In this document: one piece after another, positions 27,283-36,064 of the stretch
Position numbering within the stretch: the first letter of the stretch is position 1
How the letters are laid out: each line of letters starts with the position of its first letter
Assembly (NCBI RefSeq): GCF_001418325.1
Contig: NZ_LIPN01000031.1
Span: 1 to 64,000 of the forward strand
From: Streptomyces atriruber
GTDB taxonomy: Bacteria; Actinomycetota; Actinomycetes; Streptomycetales; Streptomycetaceae
Length of the DNA: 64,000 nucleotides
Direction: 5' to 3'
Position numbers and translations under genes: made by a program
Notes under the pieces: model-generated
The model's input: only the letters and a program-made list of their open reading frames with translations
Told to the model about the DNA's origin: nothing
Database searches by the model: none

Positions 27283-27590
27283 GCTGCGAGGAGCCGCACG
27301 AGACTGACTGCAGTGAAGTCCTGGACCATCTCTATGAGTTCCTTGACCACGAGATGCCGGACAGCGACTGCACCAAGTTCGAGACGCACTTCGAGGAGTG
27401 CTCTCCGTGCCTGGAGAAGTACGGCCTCGAGCAGGCGGTCAAGAAGCTGGTGAAGCGGTGCTGCGGTCAGGACGACGTCCCCGTCGACCTGCGGGCCAAG
27501 GTGATGGGCCGCATCGACCTCATCCGCTCCGGGCAGGCCGTGCCCGAGCAGGACATCACGCAGGACACCACGGCCGCCTCGGACGCCTGA
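27279..27590 (+). CDS. rsrA: Zinc redox anti-sigma factor RsrA
   Basis: A 103-residue zinc-binding anti-sigma factor that holds SigR inactive in reducing conditions and lets it go when its cysteines form disulfides. All seven cysteines known in S. coelicolor are in place: Cys3, Cys11, Cys31, Cys41, Cys44, Cys61 and Cys62. The ZAS motif is His37-x3-Cys41-x2-Cys44 ([13 protein letters not shown]), and Cys11 is the expected fourth ligand. The ATG overlaps the sigR stop, which couples the two proteins in amount. The C-terminal 25 residues are acidic and unstructured. Confidence 0.96.
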   Translation: MSCEEPHETDCSEVLDHLYEFLDHEMPDSDCTKFETHFEECSPCLEKYGLEQAVKKLVKRCCGQDDVPVDLRAKVMGRIDLIRSGQAVPEQDITQDTTAASDA

Positions 27591-27719
27591 GCACCTCACT
27601 CGGGCTCCGCGCGGCCCGTTCTCCCCTCTCGTCACTCGAACGTGCTAATTAACGGCAGCCGGGCGCTGGCAGGGAGTGTCCCGTTCTAGTCTCCGGACCG
27701 GAACGGGGAGGAGAACTCC

Positions 27720-29063
27720 ATGCGGTCGGTGCCGGTACGGGCCCGCGTCTACATCCTGTGCGTCGCCCTGGCCGGCGTGGCCTGCGCCGCGCCCGCCCCC
27801 GGCGCGCACCCCTCGTGGCCGGCCGTCGCGTTCCTCGCCGTCCTCTACGCGGGGTGCGAGCAGATCACCCGCTGCCGCCTGGTCGGCCGCCGCATCCCGC
27901 GCGGCTTCGGCACCTTCTTTCCCGTCCTGCTCGCCGGAGTGTTCCTGCTGCCGCCCTCGGCCGCCGCGCTCGTCGCGGTGCCCGGCGCGCTGCTCGCCCG
28001 CGTCGACCGGCACCCCCGGTGGGTGCGCCGCATCTGGCGCGCCGCCCAACTCGCCCTGGCCGCCTGGGCGTCGGCGCGCGTGTTCGTCGCGCTCGGCGGC
28101 CCGGCGGCCACCTCGGGGCCCGATTTCCCGTACGTGCTCGGGCCCGCCGGAGCCGCCGTGCTCGCCTTCTCCGCCGTGCTCACCGTGCTGGACGGCGGCG
28201 TCCTCGTGACCGCCGAACGCGTCCCCGTACGGACCGCCTGGCGGGGGCTCTTCGCGCGCTCGCTCGCGCCCGTCACCGTGCACGGACTCGCCGGTCTGAT
28301 GATGGCGGTGCTCTGGACCAGTCCGTACGGCCCCACCTCCGCCCTGCTCGTGCTCCTGCCGATGGGCGTCTCCTGCTGGGCCTTCGCGCAGTACCACCGC
28401 GAGCGGGCCGCCCACCAGGCCACCATCCGGGCGCTCGTCCAGGCCGTCGACATCAAGGACAAGTACACCCGCGGCCACAGCGAGCGCGTCGGCCGCGCCT
28501 CCGTGCTGATCGCGCGCGAGCTGGGCATGGACGACGAGCGCGTCGAGGTGCTCCGGTTCGCCGGGATCCTGCACGACGTCGGCAAACTCGGGGTGCCCAC
28601 CCGGCTGTTGCAGAAGGACGGGCCGCTGACGCCCGAGGAGCGGCGCATCATCGAGCTGCACCCCGAGTACGGCCACGAGATGGTGCGCGGCATCGGGTTC
28701 CTGGGCGAGGCGCGAGCGGCGATCCTGCACCACCACGAGCGGATCGACGGCAGCGGATACCCCTACGGACTCACGGGGCCGCAGATCCCGGAGTGCGCGC
28801 GGGTGGTGGCGGTCGCCGACGCCTTCGACGCCATGACGTCCACGCGGTCCTACCGGCGGGCCCGGCCCGTCGAGGTGGCCGTGGCCGAGCTCAACCGGTG
28901 CGCGGGCGCGCAGTTCGACCCCGAGATGGTCGGGGCACTGGCCCGCGCCCTCGACCGGTACGGATGGCACCCCGAGGTCACCGCGGACGTGCCGGACCAG
29001 GGCACGGCCGTGCCGTCCTCAGCCCTGCCCGCACCCGCGGCGGCCCGTCCGGCGGCCCGGTGA
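27720..29063 (+). CDS. Membrane HD-GYP-domain protein
   Basis: A 447-residue protein with an N-terminal hydrophobic region of about six helices (residues 8-225) and a C-terminal HD-GYP phosphohydrolase domain. Metal-binding motifs are complete: HSERVG, HDVGKLG, HHERIDGSGYPYGL, with the downstream VADAFDAMTS. HD-GYP domains degrade cyclic di-GMP or related dinucleotides, so this is a probable membrane sensor with phosphodiesterase output. The ATG follows GGAGGAG. The gene ends in a GTGA overlap with a second HD protein of similar build. No DNA-binding partner is encoded nearby. Confidence 0.9.
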   Translation: MRSVPVRARVYILCVALAGVACAAPAPGAHPSWPAVAFLAVLYAGCEQITRCRLVGRRIPRGFGTFFPVLLAGVFLLPPSAAALVAVPGALLARVDRHPRWVRRIWRAAQLALAAWASARVFVALGGPAATSGPDFPYVLGPAGAAVLAFSAVLTVLDGGVLVTAERVPVRTAWRGLFARSLAPVTVHGLAGLMMAVLWTSPYGPTSALLVLLPMGVSCWAFAQYHRERAAHQATIRALVQAVDIKDKYTRGHSERVGRASVLIARELGMDDERVEVLRFAGILHDVGKLGVPTRLLQKDGPLTPEERRIIELHPEYGHEMVRGIGFLGEARAAILHHHERIDGSGYPYGLTGPQIPECARVVAVADAFDAMTSTRSYRRARPVEVAVAELNRCAGAQFDPEMVGALARALDRYGWHPEVTADVPDQGTAVPSSALPAPAAARPAAR

Positions 29064-30331
29064 GGGCCCCGTCGCGCCTGCCCGCCGCGTTCGCCTGCCT
29101 GGCCGGACTGCTCGCCCTCGCCTCCCTCGTCTGGACCCTCTGGCACGGCATCACCGAAGGCCGGGCCGCCCTCGCCTTCGGCGTCCTGATCACTCTCGGT
29201 GAGCTGGCCCGGTGGGGGAGCGGAGGGGACAGGGAGCCCGCGCCGCTCGGTGCCGCGGGAGCCCTCGCGTACGCCCTGCTGGGCGAGAACTCGGGGCAGG
29301 CCACGCACCACGGGGTGCTGCAGGTGCTCGCCGTGGTCGTCGCGGCGGCCCTCGTCGGAGCGGTGCCGAACGTGGCACTCGGCCGGGGCCCCACGCTCGA
29401 CCACATGGCGCGGCGCGTACTGACCGTCGGGTTCGCCGCCGCCTGCTTCCAACCCCTGTACAACTCCGGGAAGTTCGGCGAGTGGGTGGGGCACGGGCCG
29501 TACTTCGCGCTCGTCATCGTCGCCCTGCTCGTCCTCACCGCGCTCTGCGACGCCGTCCTCGCCGCCGTGACGGCGCACGCCCGCACCCGGTGGCCGTTCG
29601 GGCCGCTGCTGCGGGAGGAGCTGCGGGCGATGCTCGGCATCGGCTCCGCCGTCTGCGCGAGCGGCGCCGTGATGGCGCTCGCGGTGGCCGTGGCGGGGCT
29701 GTGGGCACTGCCCGTGTTCAGCCTCCCGCTGCTGCTCACCCAGCTGTCCTTCCGGCGGTACGCGGCGGTCCGGGCGACCTACCGGCAGACCATCGCCTCG
29801 CTGGCCAGGGCCACCGAGATCGCCGGATACACCCCGCAGGGCCACGCGCACCGCGTGGCCGGGCTGAGCCGGGCCGTGGGGCGTGACCTCGGTCTCGGTG
29901 AGTCGGACCTCACCGTCCTGGAGCACGCGGCGCTCATGCACGACATCGGCCAGCTCTCCCTGGTCGACCCCGTCCCCGCGGGCGCCACCGCCGCGCTTTC
30001 CGAGGCGGAACAGCGCCGAATAGCCCTGCTCGGCGGCGCCGTCGTCCGCCAGACCGGGGTGGACGCCGCCGTCGCCGTGGTCGTGGAGCGGCAGGCCGAC
30101 CCGTACCGCGAACAGCCGCTCATCGCACGTATTGTGCGGACGGCGAACGCGTACGACGAGATGGCGCGGGGAGAAGGACCCTCAGGGGCGCTGGGCGGCC
30201 CGCTCAAGGCCCTGGAGAGGCTCCGCCTGGCGACGGGCCACGACTACCAGCCGGAAGTCGTGGAGTCCCTGGCGAGGGTCCTGTCGAGGGACGGCCTCAC
30301 CCATGGCCTTACCTCGCGTCCCGCTGGGTAA
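29060..30331 (+). CDS. Membrane HD-domain protein, degenerate HD-GYP
   Basis: A 423-residue paralogue of the preceding protein: about eight membrane helices to residue 240, then an HD domain. AHRVAGLSRAVG and HDIGQLSLVDP align with the first two motifs, but the GYP region is lost: where the neighbour has HHERIDGSGYPYG this protein reads VVERQADPYREQPL, and the metal-binding His pair is missing. It is probably a non-catalytic or regulatory partner of the first gene. GTG start overlapping the upstream stop indicates coupled translation and perhaps a heterodimer. Confidence 0.85.
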   Translation: MRAPSRLPAAFACLAGLLALASLVWTLWHGITEGRAALAFGVLITLGELARWGSGGDREPAPLGAAGALAYALLGENSGQATHHGVLQVLAVVVAAALVGAVPNVALGRGPTLDHMARRVLTVGFAAACFQPLYNSGKFGEWVGHGPYFALVIVALLVLTALCDAVLAAVTAHARTRWPFGPLLREELRAMLGIGSAVCASGAVMALAVAVAGLWALPVFSLPLLLTQLSFRRYAAVRATYRQTIASLARATEIAGYTPQGHAHRVAGLSRAVGRDLGLGESDLTVLEHAALMHDIGQLSLVDPVPAGATAALSEAEQRRIALLGGAVVRQTGVDAAVAVVVERQADPYREQPLIARIVRTANAYDEMARGEGPSGALGGPLKALERLRLATGHDYQPEVVESLARVLSRDGLTHGLTSRPAG

Positions 30332-30452
30332 CCCATGGGTAATGAGCGGCCGTCCGACCGTCCGTGGTTGGATGCGAAGAAGACAGGAAAAGGGGCGCAC
30401 GGGGGTACGGCCCCCGGCGCTGCGCCCCGACGAGAAGCGACCTACGGAAATC

Positions 30453-31460
30453 GTGGCAGGCGGGAATCAGGCGGGAATCGTGAGGATCTTCGGCAAGGGA
30501 CGGCACCGGCCCTCCGCCTCATGGCGGCAGGCGACCGACCGCGCGTTCACGCTGATCGGCGACGGCCGGTACGAGGACGCGGGGGCCCTGCTCACGCGCG
30601 CGGCGGATCTCGAACCCTGGCTGTCCGAGTCCTGGTTCAACCTGGCCCTGCTGCACAAGTTCCGGCACGACTGGGAGCAGGCGCGCGCCGCCGGGCTGCG
30701 CGCCGTCGCGCTCCTGGACCGCTCCGCCGGCGCCCCCGACTGGTGGAACGTCGGCATCGCGGCGACCGCCCTGCAGGACTGGCCCCTGGCCCGCCGCGCC
30801 TGGCAGGCGTACGGCCTGCGGGTGCCCGGCGGTGTGGCCGCCTCCGGCGAGCCCACGGGCATGGAGCTCGGCAGCGCGGCCGTGCGGCTCTCCCCGGAGG
30901 GCGAGGCCGAGGTCGTCTGGGGCCGCAGGCTGGACCCGGCCCGCATGGAGGTCCTGTCCATTCCGCTGCCCTCCTCCGGGCGCCGCTGGGGCGAGGTCGT
31001 GCTGCACGACGGCGTCCCGCACGGCGAGCGGACGACGGGGGACGGGCACTCGTACCCCGTCTTCGACGAGATCGAGCTGTGGGCGCCCTCACCCGTGCCG
31101 ACCTGGGTGGTCCTCCTGGAGGCCGCCACCGAGGACGACAGGGACGCCCTGGAGCGGCTCGCGGCCGACGCGGGCTTCGCCGCCGAGGACTGGTCGTCCT
31201 CCGTGCGGCTGCTGTGCCGGATGTGCTCGGAGTCCCGCATGCCGAGCGACGAGGGCGACGGGGAACACCTCGATCCGCACGACCACAGCGAGCCCGGTCA
31301 CCCCGGCCCGCTCGGCCACCGCAGCCCGGGAGCGCTCTGGGTGCCGGAGCGCGAGTGCGGTCTCGCGGCGCCCGCGGCCCTGGTCCGCGGCCTCCTGGAC
31401 GGCTGGGTGGCGGACAGCCCGGATTCCCGGGACTGGCGGGATCTCGAAGAGGTCTGCTGA
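30453..31460 (+). CDS. TPR-repeat protein
   Basis: A protein of about 335 residues with two or three TPR-like helical pairs near the N terminus (for example SWFNLALLHKFRHDWEQARAAGLRAV, split here as SWFNLALLHKF and DWEQARAAGLR) and a C-terminal domain without a recognised family, containing a His/Asp-rich stretch (DPHDHSEPGHPGPLGH) near residue 275 and scattered cysteines. It has no signal peptide. The start is uncertain: GTG codons at 30453 and 30480 and an ATG at 30342 are all in frame; none has a strong ribosome site. It is followed after 63 bases by peptide deformylase. Confidence 0.78.
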   Translation: MAGGNQAGIVRIFGKGRHRPSASWRQATDRAFTLIGDGRYEDAGALLTRAADLEPWLSESWFNLALLHKFRHDWEQARAAGLRAVALLDRSAGAPDWWNVGIAATALQDWPLARRAWQAYGLRVPGGVAASGEPTGMELGSAAVRLSPEGEAEVVWGRRLDPARMEVLSIPLPSSGRRWGEVVLHDGVPHGERTTGDGHSYPVFDEIELWAPSPVPTWVVLLEAATEDDRDALERLAADAGFAAEDWSSSVRLLCRMCSESRMPSDEGDGEHLDPHDHSEPGHPGPLGHRSPGALWVPERECGLAAPAALVRGLLDGWVADSPDSRDWRDLEEVC

Positions 31461-31523
31461 CACTTCGCCGTAGGCTGTACCGGCACAAACTCTTGAGGGT
31501 TCCAAGGAAGGCGTACGGCGGAC

Positions 31524-32174
31524 ATGGCGCAGGACACTGAGCAGCAGTACTCGAACGGGGTGCTCCCCGTCGACGACGAGGGCTTCGTCATCGACACCGA
31601 GAACTGCGAGGAGCGGGAGACGGCCTACCGCGAGCGCGGCACGTCCCGGCCGATCACGGTCGTCGGCAACCCCGTGCTGCACAAGGAGTGCAAGGACGTC
31701 ACGGCCTTCGACGACGAGCTGGCCAAGCTGGTCGACGACATGTTCGCGACCCAGCGCGTCGCGCAGGGCGTGGGCGTGGCCGCCAACCAGGTCGGCGTCG
31801 ACCTCAAGGTCTTCGTCTACGACTGCATGGACGACGACGGCGTGCGCCACGTCGGAGTGATCTGCAACCCGGTGCTCCAGGACCTGCCCGCCGACAAGCG
31901 CCGCCTGGACGACTCGGGCGAGGGCTGCCTCTCGGTCCCGACCGCGTACGCCCCGCTGGCCCGCCCGGACTACGCCGAGGTGACCGGCCAGGACACCGAG
32001 GGCAACCCCATCAAGGTGCGCGGCTCCGGCTACTTCGCGCGCTGCCTGCAGCACGAGACGGACCACCTGCACGGGTACCTGTACATCGACCGCCTCTCCA
32101 AGAGGGAGCGCAAGGACGCACTGCGGCAGATGGAAGAGGGCACCCCGCGCTACCCCGTGGTGGCCAACGACTGA
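31524..32174 (+). CDS. def: Peptide deformylase
   Basis: A 216-residue metal hydrolase that removes the formyl group from nascent proteins. The three family motifs are present: [11 protein letters not shown] (GxGxAAxQ), EGCLSVP and QHETDHLHG (HExxH). The N terminus has an extra 35-40 residues, acidic, compared with E. coli deformylase, as is usual in actinobacterial forms. It is complete, with an ATG start, and a strong hairpin follows 38 bases after the stop. Streptomycetes often have several def genes, so this may not be the only one. Confidence 0.94.
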   Translation: MAQDTEQQYSNGVLPVDDEGFVIDTENCEERETAYRERGTSRPITVVGNPVLHKECKDVTAFDDELAKLVDDMFATQRVAQGVGVAANQVGVDLKVFVYDCMDDDGVRHVGVICNPVLQDLPADKRRLDDSGEGCLSVPTAYAPLARPDYAEVTGQDTEGNPIKVRGSGYFARCLQHETDHLHGYLYIDRLSKRERKDALRQMEEGTPRYPVVAND

Positions 32175-32211
32175 CCTCCGCGGCGCCTGAGCGGCGCGGG
32201 AACCGCGTGAC

Positions 32212-32260
32212 GCGAGCGGCCCCTGGTACAGGAACTCTCTCCTGACCAGGGGCCGTTCGC
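32212..32260 (+). terminator. Terminator after def
   Basis: A 16-bp stem with one G-T wobble position (core CGGCCCCTGGT/ACCAGGGGCCG) and a 17-base loop. It separates def from the terpene synthase gene. Confidence 0.85.
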
Positions 32261-32476
32261 ATGACCGCTCGCCTGTGCGAGCAAATCAAGCTGTCAGTGA
32301 TCCATATTCAGTCACGTACGGGGATGTTCTCGGCACTGGGGGGTAGTGAATGGCGCAAATCTGTTCCCTGAACGGTCAGTTGTGGTGCTGAATGGAAAGC
32401 GCGGGGATACGCAACGGCGCGCGCCCGGCACGGCGGGAGGGGCGCGTGTCCTCAGGCGGCTGAAAGGGGTTTGTTC
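32261..32476 (+). other. Leader region of the terpene synthase gene
   Basis: About 215 bases with no gene, noticeably less GC-rich than the surroundings near 32280-32320. It should contain the promoter of the terpene-P450 operon; CATATT near 32301 could be a -10 element, but no convincing -35 partner or known operator was found. Confidence 0.4.
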
Positions 32477-33601
32477 GTGCGTGCATATTCCGGGAGCACT
32501 TCACAGACACATCCGCACACGCGGCCACGTTCACCGGCGGTATCCGTACCGCCGGCACTGGCCGTTCCCATGATCGAAGCAGCGTTCCCTCGCCGACTGC
32601 ATCCGTATTGGCCAAAGCTTCAGGAGAAGTCCAGGACCTGGCTGCGCGAAATGCGGCTGATGCCCCCGGACAAGGTCGAGCGGTACGCGGACAGCCTCTG
32701 CTACACGGATCTGGTGGCGGGCTACTACATTGGCGCGCCGGACGCGTTGCTGACCGCGATAGCGGACCTCAGCAGCTGGTTCTTCGCGTGGGACGACCGG
32801 CACGACCGGGACTCGGTGCACGACAGGGCGGCACAGTGGCGGCGGCTGTGCCGGGGCCTGCACGGCACCCTCAACGAGCCCCGGCAGTACCTGCACCACA
32901 AGGACCCGTTGGTGGCGGGCTTCGCGGACTGCGTGCTGCGCCTGTACTCCTTCCTCGGTCCCAGCTGGAACGCCAGGTTCGCCCGGCACTTCCACCCGGT
33001 GATCGACGCGTACGACCAGGAGTTCCGAAACCGGCGCTGCGGCACCGTGCCGACGGTCGAGGCGTACATAGAGCTGCGCCGGCTCACGTTCGCGCACTGG
33101 GCGTGGATCGACCTCCTGGAGCCCACCGCGCGGTACGAGCTGCCGGACCCGGTGCGCAAGCACCCCGCGTACCGTCGTGCGGCACGGGCGACCCAGGACT
33201 TCTCGGCCTGGTACAACGACCTGTGCTCGCTCCCGAAAGAACTCGCGGGAGACGAACTGCACAATCTCGGAATCAGTCTCATCCAGCACGAGGGAATGAC
33301 GCTCGAAGAGGCCGTACGGGAAGTGCACAGGCGCGTCACTGATTGCGTCATGGAATTCATGCAGGCGGAACGGGAAGTCCTGCAATTCGCCGATGAATTG
33401 GCGGACGCGAGTGAGCGGGACGGGGAACTCGCGGACGCGGTGAAATCGTGCGTCTTCAACATGCGGAACTGGTTCTCTTCCGTTTACTGGTTCCATCACG
33501 AATCCGGACGCTATCGGGTGGACAGCTGGGACGACAGGTCCATGCCCCCCTATGTGACGGAAGAAGCCCTGGCGGAAAACGAACTGGTAGGTGAGGAATG
33601 A
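32477..33601 (+). CDS. epi-Isozizaene synthase (sesquiterpene cyclase)
   Basis: A 374-residue class I terpene synthase that should cyclise farnesyl diphosphate to epi-isozizaene, the first step to albaflavenone. Metal-binding motifs match the S. coelicolor enzyme: DDRHD at residues 106-110 (FFAWDDRHDRD) and the NSE triad NDLCSLPKE at 247-255. Further strong similarity runs through KHPAYRRAA and the C-terminal WFSSVYWFHHESGRY. The GTG start follows AGGGG by 8 bases; a TTG two codons earlier is less likely. The stop overlaps the P450 gene as ATGA, so the pair is translationally coupled. Product identity is inferred from similarity recalled, not measured. Confidence 0.92.
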   Translation: MRAYSGSTSQTHPHTRPRSPAVSVPPALAVPMIEAAFPRRLHPYWPKLQEKSRTWLREMRLMPPDKVERYADSLCYTDLVAGYYIGAPDALLTAIADLSSWFFAWDDRHDRDSVHDRAAQWRRLCRGLHGTLNEPRQYLHHKDPLVAGFADCVLRLYSFLGPSWNARFARHFHPVIDAYDQEFRNRRCGTVPTVEAYIELRRLTFAHWAWIDLLEPTARYELPDPVRKHPAYRRAARATQDFSAWYNDLCSLPKELAGDELHNLGISLIQHEGMTLEEAVREVHRRVTDCVMEFMQAEREVLQFADELADASERDGELADAVKSCVFNMRNWFSSVYWFHHESGRYRVDSWDDRSMPPYVTEEALAENELVGEE

Positions 33602-34974
33602 GCGTCGAATCCGCAATACCCGCTCCCCCCGCGTCGGGCCCCGATCCGTTGCGTACCCCGCCTGTCGTCCGCGGTGGCGCCCCGTTGCTCGGCCACGCAT
33701 GGAACCTGGTGCGTGATCCGCTCGGATTCCTCTCCGCGCTGCGCGACCATGGGGATCTCGTCCGGATCAGGCTGGGACCCAGGACGGCGTACGTGGTGTG
33801 CGACCCGGAGCTGGTCGGCGCCCTCCTGAAGAACCCCGAGTACGTCGTCGGCGGGCCGCTCTGGGACACCCTGGAGGTGCTCCTCGGCAAGGGCGTGGCG
33901 ACCAGCAACGGCAAGCTGCACCGGCGCCAGCGCCGCATGATGCAGCCCGCGTTCAGGCCGGAGCGGATCGCCGACTACGCCAAGGTGATGGAGGAGGAGG
34001 CCCGCGCCACGGCGGGCCGCTGGCGGCCGGGCGCCACGGTCGACGTGAGCGCCGAGATGTTCCGCACGGCCGTGCGCATCGTCTCGCGCTCGCTCCTGGA
34101 GGTCGACTCGATAGGGGACAAGGCGGACCGGATCGCCGACTCGCTGCACACCGTCTTCGACGGCCTCTACCGCCGGATGGTGCTCTCGGTCGGCCCGCTC
34201 CACCGCGTGCCGACCCCCGCCAACCGGCGGTTCGAGAGCGCGCTGGCCGATCTGCACGCGCTCGTCGACGAGATCGTCGCCGAGCGCCGGGCGGCCGGCC
34301 CCGGCGGGCCCGATGATCTCCTCGCCGAATTGCTGCGGGCCAGGGACGAATCAGGGGAGCCGATAGCCGACCAGGAGATCCACGACAACGTGGTTTCGCT
34401 CGTCGTGGCGGGTGCGGAGAATGTGGCGTCGACGCTGGCCTGGACGTTCCATCTGATGACCGAACACCCGGACCAGGAAAGGCGGTTGGTTGAAGAGGTA
34501 AATTCCGTCGCCCCGGGTCGCGCGATCACATTCGCCGATCTCAAGGACCTGCCGCACCTCCGCAATGTCGTCACGGAGGCGATGCGCATACGGCCGGCCG
34601 CTTGGATATTCACGCGCCGGTCCGTGGCCGAAACCGATCTGGGCGGCTATCGCATTCCGGCGGGCGCCGACATCGTCTACAGCGTGTACGCGATGCAGCG
34701 CGACCCGCGTTCCTTCGAGCGGAACCTGGAGTTCGACCCCGACCGGTGGAATCCGGAACGGGCAGCTGACGTACCGGAGTTCGCGATGATGCCGTTCAGC
34801 GTGGGCAACAGGAAGTGCCCCGGCGACCACTTCAGCCTGGCCGAACTCGCCCTGATCCTCGGGACGGTGGCCCCGAAGTGGCGCCTGGAGCGCGTCGCGG
34901 AGACCGACGCCAGCACCCAGGTCGGCATCACCCTGCACCCCAAGCGGCTCGTCCTGCGGGCCACGCCGCGCTGA
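33598..34974 (+). CDS. Cytochrome P450 of the CYP170A (albaflavenone synthase) type
   Basis: A 458-residue P450 expected to oxidise epi-isozizaene twice to albaflavenone. Heme-binding loop PFSVGNRKCPGDHFS has Cys407 as the ligand, and the ExxR motif is Glu327-Arg330. The I-helix reads AGAENVAST (271-279): the usual Thr of AGx[DE]T is Asn275, an uncommon change at the proton-relay position. The DDLLAELLRARDESGEP stretch from Asp239 aligns with the region implicated in the second, farnesene-synthase, activity of S. coelicolor CYP170A1. Redox partners are not encoded here. ATGA overlap with the cyclase gene. Confidence 0.92.
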   Translation: MSVESAIPAPPASGPDPLRTPPVVRGGAPLLGHAWNLVRDPLGFLSALRDHGDLVRIRLGPRTAYVVCDPELVGALLKNPEYVVGGPLWDTLEVLLGKGVATSNGKLHRRQRRMMQPAFRPERIADYAKVMEEEARATAGRWRPGATVDVSAEMFRTAVRIVSRSLLEVDSIGDKADRIADSLHTVFDGLYRRMVLSVGPLHRVPTPANRRFESALADLHALVDEIVAERRAAGPGGPDDLLAELLRARDESGEPIADQEIHDNVVSLVVAGAENVASTLAWTFHLMTEHPDQERRLVEEVNSVAPGRAITFADLKDLPHLRNVVTEAMRIRPAAWIFTRRSVAETDLGGYRIPAGADIVYSVYAMQRDPRSFERNLEFDPDRWNPERAADVPEFAMMPFSVGNRKCPGDHFSLAELALILGTVAPKWRLERVAETDASTQVGITLHPKRLVLRATPR

Positions 34975-34982
34975 CCCGCCAA

Positions 34983-35020
34983 GGTGCCCGCCCCCGTCCG
35001 GCAGAACGGGAGCGGGCACC
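34983..35020. terminator. Convergent terminator
   Basis: A 15-bp stem with one mismatch (GGTGCCCGCCCCCGT) and an 8-base loop between the convergent P450 and nrdB genes, which are only 67 bases apart. Confidence 0.85.
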
Positions 35021-35041
35021 TGGGGCGCGTCCGGAACGCGT

Positions 35042-36064
35042 CTAGAACTCGTCGTCGAACGAGACCGAGCCCTCCACCGCGACCTGGTACGCCGAGGGCC
35101 GCCGCTCGAAGAAGTTGGTCAGCTCCTGGACGCCCTGCAGCTCCATGAAGGAGAACGGGTTCTCCGAGCCGTAGACCGGCGCGAAGCCGAGGCGCTGCAG
35201 ACGCTGGTCGGCGACGCACTGCAGGTACTCGCGCATCGAGTCGGTGTTCATGCCGGGCAGGCCGTCACCGCACAGGTCGCGGGCGAACTGCAGCTCGGCC
35301 TCGACGGCCTCCTTCAGCATGTCGGTGACCTGTTGCTGGAGCGCGTCGTCGAAGAGCTCGGGCTCCTCCTTGCGGACCGTGTCCACCACGTCGAAGGCGA
35401 AGCTCATGTGCATCGTCTCGTCGCGGAACACCCAGTTGGTGCCGGTGGCCAGGCCGTGCAGCAGGCCGCGGCTGCGGAACCAGTACACGTACGCGAAGGC
35501 ACCGTAGAAGAAGAGCCCCTCGATGCACGCGGCGAAGCAGATGAGGTTGAGCAGGAAGCGACGGCGGTCGGCCTGCGTCTCCAGACGCTCCAGCTTCTCG
35601 ACCGAGTCCATCCACTTGAAGCAGAACTCGGCCTTCTCGCGGATGGAGGGGATCTCCTCGACCGCGTCGAAGGCCGCCGCGCGGTCCTCCGGGTCGGGCA
35701 GATAGGTGTCGAGCAGCGTCAGATAGAACTGGACGTGCACGGCCTCCTCGAAGAGCTGACGGCTCAGGTACAGCCGCGCCTCGGGGGAGTTGATGTGCTT
35801 GTAGAGCGTCAGCACCAGGTTGTTGGAGACGATCGAGTCGCCGGTCGCGAAGAACGCGACGAGCCGCCCGATCATGTGCTGCTCACCGGGGCTGAGCTTG
35901 GCGAGGTCGGCGACGTCCGAGTGGAGGTCGACCTCCTCGACGGTCCAGGTGTTCTTGATCGCGTCCCGGTAGCGCTCGTAGAAGTCGGGGTAGCGCATGG
36001 GGCGCAGGGTCAGCTCGAAGCCCGGGTCGAGGAGGTTCTTCTCGCTGTTCGTGGTGGAGCTCAT
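35042..36064 (-). CDS. nrdB: Class Ia ribonucleotide reductase, beta subunit
   Basis: A 340-residue R2 protein that houses the di-iron tyrosyl radical needed by NrdA. The core motif FEEAVHVQFY supplies iron ligands Glu107 and His110 and the radical Tyr114, so it is a tyrosyl-radical (not NrdF-type or Tyr-less) enzyme; further ligands lie in FRDETMHMSF. The C terminus (VEGSVSFDDEF) is the peptide that docks on NrdA. The ATG shares one base with the nrdA stop (TAATG). The gene is last in its transcription unit, next to a bidirectional terminator; no nrdS-like gene follows. Confidence 0.94.
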   Translation of the reverse strand: MSSTTNSEKNLLDPGFELTLRPMRYPDFYERYRDAIKNTWTVEEVDLHSDVADLAKLSPGEQHMIGRLVAFFATGDSIVSNNLVLTLYKHINSPEARLYLSRQLFEEAVHVQFYLTLLDTYLPDPEDRAAAFDAVEEIPSIREKAEFCFKWMDSVEKLERLETQADRRRFLLNLICFAACIEGLFFYGAFAYVYWFRSRGLLHGLATGTNWVFRDETMHMSFAFDVVDTVRKEEPELFDDALQQQVTDMLKEAVEAELQFARDLCGDGLPGMNTDSMREYLQCVADQRLQRLGFAPVYGSENPFSFMELQGVQELTNFFERRPSAYQVAVEGSVSFDDEF

